This document shows positions 1 through 4,761 of a DNA stretch of 5,510 bases, in pieces; positions within the stretch are counted from its first letter, which is position 1, and the number at the start of each line of letters is the position of its first letter. The translations under genes and the position numbers were made by a program. The notes beneath the pieces were generated by a model. That model had not been told where the DNA came from and did no database searches. It saw only the letters and a list, made by a program, of their open reading frames with translations. Origin of the DNA: an uncultured Oscillospiraceae bacterium (GTDB lineage: Bacteria; Bacillota; Clostridia; Oscillospirales; Oscillospiraceae); the NCBI GenBank assembly GCA_900762005.1, contig CAAFEV010000301.1:1-5510 (forward strand), read 5' to 3'.

Positions 1-85
1 AACTGTAAAAACCGTTAAACAGCATTGTGTAAAAAGAAATATAACAATACACGTGTTCACAAAACGATAATTATTTCAAAAAAGC

Positions 86-114
86 TTGCAATATACGAAA
101 AAATATGCTACAGT
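86..114 (+). promoter_or_regulatory. Predicted sigma-A promoter with extended -10
   Basis: The -35 box is TTGCAA (86-91, 4 of 6 matches to TTGACA). A 17-base spacer separates it from the -10 box TACAGT (109-114, 4 of 6 matches to TATAAT). A TG dinucleotide at 106-107 gives the extended -10 form TGCTACAGT common in Gram-positive promoters. The surrounding 1-119 is strongly AT-rich, unlike the GC-rich sequence after about 170. Transcription would start near 120-122 and run through the structured region to the terminator at 411-451, and by read-through into gene 1. An 8-base palindrome, ACACGTGT (49-56), lies upstream and could be an operator, but nothing else supports that. Confidence 0.55.
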
Positions 115-119
115 GTAAG

Positions 120-451
120 CAGATAAATGGAAAAGGTCTGTAGATTTCTCTTTCTTTTGTTTCCCGTAAAGCGTCCGAACTGCAGTTTCGGCATTTTTAC
201 AGCGGAAAAGGTGCGCGCCGCGCCACGGGAAGAACAGACCGGCTTTACCGCATTGCTCCGCCGATGCCCTTACGGGACGGGGGATGCCGCTGAACCGAAA
301 AATTGAGCTTGCCGCCGGCGTTCGGTTAGCTCTGATGATACCGCAAGTTGTTAGGCGGTATCCCTGAACGAGAGAGTGGATTTTCGTTCCTGACAACCAA
401 ACAAAGAGGGTACAGAAAGTTTTAGCAGCACGGAAACTTTCTGTATTTTTT
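120..451 (+). ncRNA. Candidate structured RNA or attenuating leader, about 330 nt, family not recognised
   Basis: This interval has no credible ORF. It is bounded by a promoter and an intrinsic terminator and is dense in complementary segments. The 5' domain is closed by 135-141/234-240 (7 bp) and 161-167/225-231 (7 bp). These enclose hairpins 175-179/187-191 and 210-215/219-224. A candidate H-type pseudoknot follows: 293-299/321-327 (7 bp) with 305-309/328-332 (5 bp). A second one combines 337-344/355-362 (8 bp) with its loop 347-354 pairing to 390-397 (8 bp, one G-U), with hairpin 366-374/381-389 inserted between. The terminator hairpin ends it. I see no signature of tmRNA (no tRNA-like ends), RNase P RNA, SRP RNA, T-box or c-di-GMP-I riboswitch. 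It may be a trans-acting RNA or a cis-regulator of the surface operon; with no second strong promoter visible before gene 1, attenuation is plausible. The pairings are read by eye without energies or covariation. Confidence 0.45.
411..451 (+). terminator. Strong intrinsic terminator upstream of the operon
   Basis: A perfect 12-bp stem (411-422 with 434-445, TACAGAAAGTTT and its complement) with an 11-base loop is followed directly by six T residues (446-451). The opposite strand lacks a T-run after the stem, so it acts on + strand transcripts. It sits about 330 bases after the promoter and 145 bases before gene 1. It therefore either ends a small RNA or is the off-state of an attenuator. The segment 452-596 that follows contains a TATAAA (468-473) with no convincing -35 box and no gene. 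Confidence 0.85.
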
Positions 452-583
452 CAGCCTTTTGAAAGCATATAAAGCGACAAAAAGATATTAAAATGCGATT
501 CGGTTTGTATGATTCCTTAACCTGTGCCGTGCGGTAATCCAATTTCTTGTGGAAAAGCATTTCGCTTACACAGGATTTCAGAC

Positions 584-589
584 GGGAGG
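584..589 (+). promoter_or_regulatory. Ribosome binding site of gene 1
   Basis: GGGAGG lies 7 bases before ATG 597. This decides the start against an in-frame GTG at 549, which has no comparable site and would add 16 residues before the membrane segment. Confidence 0.8.
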
Positions 590-596
590 TGCAGCC

Positions 597-1430
597 ATGG
601 ATTCGGAGCAAATAAACAAGCGTGTCCGTTTTGCGGTTGTTGTGTTATCGGTTCTGCTTGCCCTAAGCATTGCTGCTCTCGGTGTGGTTCTGATTTATGA
701 CCGCGTGGCGAAAACCCAGCCGGTTTACGTGGTAGCCCCGGATAATGTGATTGACCCAGAGACGAAGGAACCGGCACCGTCGCAAAAGCTCCCCGAAAAC
801 CCGACGCAGCGGACGCCCGAAACGGCGCGGGAGACGAGTATCCCGGTTGCGCAAAAAACCGCGCCGGCGGGCGGCGGTGCCGTCACACCGGACAAGCCGA
901 AAGCGGCAAGCATTGCGCTTTACAGCGGCAAGAGCGAGGACAATCAGCCCTTCCGTGCGGAGAATATGCTGCCGGGTGACCGCACTGTAAAACGCTATTG
1001 CGTGCGCGTGTCGCACGAGGCGGACGTGACGCTCCGTTTCCGTGCGGATATTCGCCCCGGCGGCGAGGTACTTGCGGAGGTTCTGAGGCTTCAGGTCATC
1101 ACGGAGGGTACGGGGCGGGTGCTCTATGACGGGTTGCTGCGCGATATGCCCGCCGTCATTGCGCAAAAGCTCAGTGCAGCCTCCCGCAGAGATACCGATG
1201 TTTCCTACGCGCTCACCGTCTATTTGGATACCTCGGCGGGTAATCGCTATATGAATCAAACGCTCACGGCGGATTTTCACTGGTGGGTCGAGGATAACGG
1301 CAGCTTAGTTCCGCCGAAAACAGGCGACAACGCCTCGCCGGTTCTCTGGATTTGCACGGCGGCGGTAGCTCTGCTTGCGATTGTGCTGCTTATTCTCCTT
1401 CTGAAAAGGAGGCAACAGCATGACGAGTAA
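597..1430 (+). CDS. Sortase-anchored surface protein with TasA-like beta-sandwich domain (PPKTG sorting signal)
   Basis: The protein has 277 residues. Residues 12-34 form a hydrophobic segment after a short charged N-terminus, acting as signal or signal-anchor; no clear AxA cleavage site is seen. Residues about 42-103 are a Pro/Thr/Lys-rich linker. Residues about 104-233 look like a TasA/camelysin-type beta-sandwich: LPGD (125-128), then alternating strands (VKRYCVRV, VTLRFRADI), matching the EPG-plus-strand pattern in the proteins of genes 2 and 4. The C-terminus has VPPKTGD (238-244), a membrane segment (about 248-269) and the basic tail KRR, the classic sortase layout. PPKTG resembles the (S/P)PXTG motif used by Clostridioides difficile sortase B. 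Its probable role is as wall anchor or base for secreted subunits encoded downstream; no sortase gene is in the window. It overlaps gene 2 by 11 bases, so the two are translationally coupled. Surface anchoring is well supported; the domain match is moderate because it rests on pattern alone. Confidence 0.85.
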   Translation: MDSEQINKRVRFAVVVLSVLLALSIAALGVVLIYDRVAKTQPVYVVAPDNVIDPETKEPAPSQKLPENPTQRTPETARETSIPVAQKTAPAGGGAVTPDKPKAASIALYSGKSEDNQPFRAENMLPGDRTVKRYCVRVSHEADVTLRFRADIRPGGEVLAEVLRLQVITEGTGRVLYDGLLRDMPAVIAQKLSAASRRDTDVSYALTVYLDTSAGNRYMNQTLTADFHWWVEDNGSLVPPKTGDNASPVLWICTAAVALLAIVLLILLLKRRQQHDE

Positions 1431-1968
1431 ACCGAAAAACGCACAAAAGCTGACCCGGGGTATTGCCGCCGTAATTCTGCTTGCCGTATGCCTGTGCATT
1501 ACCTCTCTGGCACTGATTTTCGCCGGCGTATCCGTCGAAAACAATATTTTCCGGACGGGAAATGTCTCACTGAACCTCAACGACGGCAAGCCGGTGATAC
1601 AGGAGCACGAATTCCTGTTTGAACCGGGTATGACGGTCAGAAAGACCCTCTTTGTACGCAACGAAAGCTCCTGCGAGGTTTTTTACAGACTCTACTTCGA
1701 AAACGTCTCCGGCGGACTTGCCGATGTATTGGAAATCAGTATTTATTACGGCGAAAAGCTGCTTTATTCCGGCACGGCAGCCGGACTCACGAAGTCCTGT
1801 TGCGCTGCCGCAGACGATGTGTTACGCCTGCGCGAATACCGTGAGCTGAGCGTTGAATTCCATTTTCCGGAGGACGCCGGAAATCCTGTCCAAAACGCTA
1901 CCCTCAATTTTGACCTTTGCGCACAAGCCGTCCAGACAAAAAACAACCCCGGCAAGCAATTCGACTAG
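1420..1968 (+). CDS. Small secreted TasA/camelysin-like protein, probable minor fibre subunit
   Basis: The protein has 182 residues. ATG 1420 follows AAAGGAGG (1405-1412) located inside the end of gene 1. The N-terminus is basic (MTSKPKNAQKLTR), followed by a hydrophobic segment (about 14-36). Then comes NNIFRTGNVSLNLND (41-55), the F-x-(T/A)-G-x-(V/L)-x-L element found just after the SipW-type cleavage site in TasA relatives. A single beta-sandwich follows with FEPG (67-70), the strand TLFVRNES (76-83), FYRLYF (88-93), and a closing strand ending AVQTKN (170-175), typical of the family end. There are no repeats, no anchor motif and no second domain. It is therefore a minimal TasA-like unit, which could act as a starter, cap or TapA-like adaptor between anchor and fibre; that role is inferred from gene order. 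The F-T/S-D residues usual at the cleavage site are absent, so processing by the adjacent peptidase is likely but not certain. Cysteines at 127-128 and elsewhere are unexplained. Confidence 0.78.
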   Translation: MTSKPKNAQKLTRGIAAVILLAVCLCITSLALIFAGVSVENNIFRTGNVSLNLNDGKPVIQEHEFLFEPGMTVRKTLFVRNESSCEVFYRLYFENVSGGLADVLEISIYYGEKLLYSGTAAGLTKSCCAAADDVLRLREYRELSVEFHFPEDAGNPVQNATLNFDLCAQAVQTKNNPGKQFD

Positions 1969-2021
1969 TTCCCTCCCCTTATCCCCTCCAAAAATGAGAG
2001 ATTGAAAGGAAAAAAAGCCCC

Positions 2022-2720
2022 ATGAAAAAGGCCGCAAAAGTAATCGGGAAAATTGCCGTATGGCTCCTTGTTCTGCTCGCAGTTTGTATGATGATTTTTA
2101 CCGTTGTCTCCGTCGCAACCTTTGACCGCGCCGACCGCGATTTGTTCGGCTATAAAGCGTTCATCGTCCTTTCCGACTCCATGAAAAAAACGGATTTTGA
2201 CGCAGGCGATTTAGTGCTTGTCAAGGAAGTGGACGCGAAAACGCTCAAGCCCGGCGACATTGTCGCCTACACCTCCCAGAATACCGATAACTTCGGCGCA
2301 ACCGTAACCCATAAAATCCGCACTCTGACAACCGACGCCGAGGGCAACCCCGGCTTTATTACCTACGGTACCACAACCGATATCGATGACGAAACCGTCG
2401 TTACCTATCCCTATGTGCTCGGTAAATACGCTACGCACATTCCCAAGCTCGGCTCCTTCTTCCAGTTCTTGAAAACCACACCGGGCTATCTCTGCTGTAT
2501 CTTCCTGCCGTTTTTGCTTCTGATTCTCTTGCAGGGGCTGAACTGCGTCCGCGTGTTCCGCCGCTATAAGGCGGAGCAGGCAAACAAGCTCAAACAGGAA
2601 CGCGAGGAGCTGGAAAGTGAACGCGAGGAATCGCAGAAAATGATGAAGGAGCTACTTGCGCTCAAGGCGGAACTTGCCGCGATGCAGGACGCGCCGCCCA
2701 CCCCGTCCGACGACGATTAG
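2022..2720 (+). CDS. sipW: SipW-like ER-type signal peptidase I with C-terminal coiled coil
   Basis: The protein has 232 residues; ATG 2022 follows AAAGGA (2005-2010). It is a membrane serine protease that removes signal peptides on the outer face of the membrane. Residues 9-31 form the first membrane segment. Catalytic Ser is S53 in the box SDSM (51-54), and GDIVAY (78-83) is the next conserved box. His H97 in VTHKI takes the place of the bacterial-type Lys, which defines the ER/archaeal/SipW class; in Bacillus subtilis SipW the equivalent Ser and His are essential. The acidic box is TYGTTTDIDD (114-123), then VLGKYATHIPKLG (132-144) as in SipW. A second membrane segment spans about 157-178. 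An unusual tail (about 183-222) is rich in Lys, Glu and Leu, looks like a cytoplasmic coiled coil, and ends in PTPSDDD. The position among proteins with SipW-type signals strongly suggests they are its substrates. The gene symbol is by homology class, not strict orthology. Confidence 0.9.
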   Translation: MKKAAKVIGKIAVWLLVLLAVCMMIFTVVSVATFDRADRDLFGYKAFIVLSDSMKKTDFDAGDLVLVKEVDAKTLKPGDIVAYTSQNTDNFGATVTHKIRTLTTDAEGNPGFITYGTTTDIDDETVVTYPYVLGKYATHIPKLGSFFQFLKTTPGYLCCIFLPFLLLILLQGLNCVRVFRRYKAEQANKLKQEREELESEREESQKMMKELLALKAELAAMQDAPPTPSDDD

Positions 2721-2783
2721 AGCAACACCTTCGGGCAGAATAGTACCCGTATTCAATATACCGTTTCTTTCATTTCTCCTTTT

Positions 2784-2889
2784 GGTTCTCCCGGGTTTGA
2801 GGGGACTTGGCGAGAACCGCACCCACGCATCGCAAAAATCCGCAACAGCACGGCTCTCCCCTGCGTTTGAGGGGATAACGGGGAGAGCC
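2784..2889 (+). repeat. Twin hairpins with identical 11-base loop motif
   Basis: Hairpin 1 spans 2784-2818: GGTTCTC and CCGGGT pair with ACTTGG and GAGAACC, 13 bp with two G-U pairs and one bulged C. Hairpin 2 spans 2852-2889: GGCTCTCCCC pairs perfectly with GGGGAGAGCC, 10 bp, and an inner GTT/AAC extends it. Both present GTTTGAGGGGA around the loop, at 2795-2805 and 2865-2875, exactly 70 bases apart. The stems differ in sequence yet both remain paired, which suggests selection for the fold and loop. The loop contains GGGGA, like a binding site for a GGA-recognising protein such as CsrA; that is speculation. Confidence 0.7.
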
Positions 2890-3083
2890 ACCCCCTTTAA
2901 CCCAGTTCAATAAACCCGAGAGCGTATCGCCTTTGTCCCCTACGCACTGCCCTGCCGCTATTAAGCTGCATCCAAAACCGTTCAGATACTCGGCTGTTAT
3001 CCATAGACAAAATGATGGTATGGCAAGCGTGTCCATCCGAGGTTTGATAATAAACAGAATGAAAGTTGTTCAACAAAAATGAC

Positions 3084-3090
3084 AGGAGGG
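3084..3090 (+). promoter_or_regulatory. Ribosome binding site of the main subunit gene
   Basis: AGGAGGG sits 6 bases before ATG 3097. An upstream in-frame ATG at 3079 lies before this site and would add MTGGKL, so 3097 is preferred. Confidence 0.85.
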
Positions 3091-3096
3091 AAACTT

Positions 3097-4425
3097 ATGA
3101 AAAGCACAAAAACCAACAAACGCGCATTACTCGGCAGTATTTTAGCCTTGCTTTTATGCTGCAGCTTACTCATCGGCACCACCTTTGCGTGGTTTACCGA
3201 TACCGCAACCTCCAGCGTGAACCGTATTCAGGCAGGTACTCTGGAAATTGACATGGTAGGCACCGACGGCGTAACGCTGGAGGGCAGCAGCCTTGTCTGG
3301 GAAAAGGCAGAGGGCTTCGCGGATGAAGAGGTTCTCTGGGAACCGGGCGCAACCTACAACCTGCAAAAATTTAAAATTGTCAACAATGGCAGCCTTGCGT
3401 TGAAGTTTAAGCTGCAGGTTAACGGCATAAACGGCGAGACAAAGCTGCTTGAGGTAATTGAATTTACCGTTGCCTCCGACAATGCAGCTGACAACCTGAA
3501 CGCGGCAGACCTCGGCACAGGGCTGCAAGCTTACGAGGGACATCTGCCAGCCGGTGAATCTACGGGCTTTATCACCATCACGGGACATATGCTGGAGACT
3601 GCCGGCAATGAGTATCAAGGACTGTCCGCCGAGGGCATCGGTATCACAGTCTATGCCACGCAGGATAGCGTTGAGCATGACAGCATTGACAATCAGTACG
3701 ACGCAGGCGCAGCCTATCCGGTTGCCGACGCGGGAGAATTTACCGCCGCGGTTGCTGCCGCACAGGCGGGCGATACCGTCGAGCTGGTCGGTGATATCGT
3801 TCTCGATGCGCCGCTGAATATCAATGAGGACATCATGATTGACGGCAACGGCAGCGCAATTATTTCCAAAGAGCCAGTCCATGTCGGAGCAAACAATGAT
3901 GTTACCTTCAAGGACATCACCTTTACCGCGCCCGACAACGCCAAGGACACCGCCAGCTCGGTCTACGCTTCCGGCGCAGAAGGTAAAATCGTCTTTGACG
4001 GCTGCCGCTTTGTGGACTTCCAGTGGGAAGCCATCCAGATTACGCCGAAGGCAGGCTCCGAAATTATTGTTAACAACTGCTACTTCGAAAACACCAAAAC
4101 CATGGCGCAAACCGGCATCAAAACCAACCGTTACCTGCACATCCAAAAAACCGATGCCGCAGCAGACCCCGCCTCTATTACCGTCACGATGACCAATAAC
4201 ACCTTTAAAAACGTGGTGCAGTCCGATGTCGGCGGCGACGGCTACTTCTATGACTCTGCCATTACCATTTACGGCGTGGCATTTGATAACATTACCTCCA
4301 CCGGTAACGTCTTTACCGGCGTTGTGCAGGCCGATGCGCTGACCAGCCTTGCCGTTGTCTGGGTTGGTAACGACGCGGCAGGCGCAATGAACGCAACCGA
4401 ACTCGGCGGTATTACCGTTCAGTAA
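3097..4425 (+). CDS. TasA-like secreted subunit fused to a right-handed beta-helix domain
   Basis: The protein has 442 residues. A basic start (MKSTKTNKR) and hydrophobic core (10-29) lead to TTFAWFTDTATSS, a textbook SipW-type signal. By analogy with TasA, cleavage would be close to W32/F33. Then AGTLEIDM (46-53), the TasA/camelysin motif that forms the first mature strand, is followed by WEPG (81-84), strands KFKIVNNGSLALKFKLQV (91-108), and the domain end ITVYATQDSVEHDSIDNQYD (183-202). From about 209 a second domain starts with EFTAAVAAAQAGDTVELVGDIVL, then recurring short strands and turns typical of pectin-lyase-like parallel beta-helices: IDGNG (248-252), FKDITF (271-276), FDGCRF (300-305), VNNCYF (325-330), TNNTF (366-370), TGNVF (402-406). 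No wall-anchor motif is present. It probably is the principal extracellular fibre or matrix subunit displaying a helix domain that may bind glycan; no catalytic residues are recognisable. Processing by the gene 3 peptidase is strongly implied. Confidence 0.85.
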   Translation: MKSTKTNKRALLGSILALLLCCSLLIGTTFAWFTDTATSSVNRIQAGTLEIDMVGTDGVTLEGSSLVWEKAEGFADEEVLWEPGATYNLQKFKIVNNGSLALKFKLQVNGINGETKLLEVIEFTVASDNAADNLNAADLGTGLQAYEGHLPAGESTGFITITGHMLETAGNEYQGLSAEGIGITVYATQDSVEHDSIDNQYDAGAAYPVADAGEFTAAVAAAQAGDTVELVGDIVLDAPLNINEDIMIDGNGSAIISKEPVHVGANNDVTFKDITFTAPDNAKDTASSVYASGAEGKIVFDGCRFVDFQWEAIQITPKAGSEIIVNNCYFENTKTMAQTGIKTNRYLHIQKTDAAADPASITVTMTNNTFKNVVQSDVGGDGYFYDSAITIYGVAFDNITSTGNVFTGVVQADALTSLAVVWVGNDAAGAMNATELGGITVQ

Positions 4426-4761
4426 GCTCTGCGATGGCAACGCTTAAAACGCAAGCACGTCGCTGACTCCTCTTTTCTTCTCTTTTCTTTCCCCGCAGAC
4501 CCGGCAGCCCTCCTCTTCCGTCTCCCCGGAGGGGAGGGCAAGCCGGCAACAACACGCTTGCAAAACCAAACTTTTTATGGCTGCTGCGGCAGCCCCGCAG
4601 CAGCCCCCGCCAAAGGGTGAGAAGCGATTCGTGCTCTTTGGCAGAGAGCCGCAGGCTCCGAAAAGGGCCAAAAGACCCTTTGCCGTGCCATACACGCCGG
4701 AGTCTGCGGAATATGTCCGCATAATTTGTGTTCGCATTATGATGGAAAGGAGGATGCGCGT
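4426..4761 (+). other. 336-base gap with pyrimidine tract and GC-rich hairpins
   Basis: No well-supported gene is present. In order: a 28-base uninterrupted pyrimidine run (4467-4494) containing TCTTTTCT-TC-TCTTTTCT (4471-4488), both a direct and a mirror repeat; a long hairpin 4501-4546 formed by CCGGC/GCCGG and GCCCTCC/GGAGGGC; and a perfect 10-bp GC-rich hairpin (4580-4589/4595-4604). Then there are two mutually exclusive pairings using the same CCCTTT: 4611-4618/4675-4682 or 4662-4667/4676-4681. None is followed by a T-run, so a classical terminator is not evident. The hairpins may protect the 3' end of the main subunit message or limit read-through to the last gene. Confidence 0.45.
4746..4753 (+). 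promoter_or_regulatory. Ribosome binding site selecting a TTG start
   Basis: AAAGGAGG, a near-perfect match to the anti-Shine-Dalgarno, lies 8 bases before TTG 4762. The two ATG triplets at 4739 and 4742 lie upstream of the site, and no in-frame ATG follows until within the membrane segment, so TTG is the likely start. Confidence 0.75.

Larger units (their letters stand above)
2721..3096 (+). other. 376-base gap between sipW-like gene and main subunit gene
   Basis: There is no supported gene here. The gap holds two long hairpins with the same loop sequence (2784-2889), described separately. It also has a segment GTCCCCT (2935-2941) complementary to those loops. A weak promoter-like GATAAT (3046-3051) lies about 45 bases before the next start but lacks a good -35 box (TGGCAA at 3021-3026, 19-base spacing). 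An 11-base inverted repeat, TTGTTCAACAA (3066-3076), lies just before the ribosome site and may be an operator or chance. No T-run follows either hairpin, so no intrinsic terminator is evident. The gap probably allows the subunit gene to be expressed differently from sipW. Confidence 0.5.

Noticed and set aside
76..396. Minus-strand 106-codon frame across the leader
   Set aside because: It begins at TTG without a ribosome site, shows no recognisable protein features, and lies opposite a region better explained as structured RNA.
120..410. Known riboswitch (c-di-GMP-I, T-box, TPP, FMN, cobalamin) as expected ahead of a surface operon
   Set aside because: The conserved core sequences of these classes, such as the T-box TGGNACCGCG or the TPP CTGAGA element, are not found on the + strand.
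493..537. 14-codon leader peptide (ATG at 493)
   Set aside because: No ribosome site, no run of regulatory codons, and no hairpins positioned for peptide-coupled attenuation.
549..596. Upstream GTG start for gene 1
   Set aside because: No ribosome site precedes it, while ATG 597 has GGGAGG at ideal distance.
663..1280. Antisense open frame of 205 codons in gene 1
   Set aside because: Arg-rich, featureless translation opposite a well-supported anchored protein; a GC-driven shadow frame.
3166..4440. Antisense open frame of 424 codons covering gene 4
   Set aside because: It mirrors gene 4 codon structure, starts at a TTG with no ribosome site, and its translation has no signal, domain or family resemblance. 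Gene 4 itself has a clear signal and domains.
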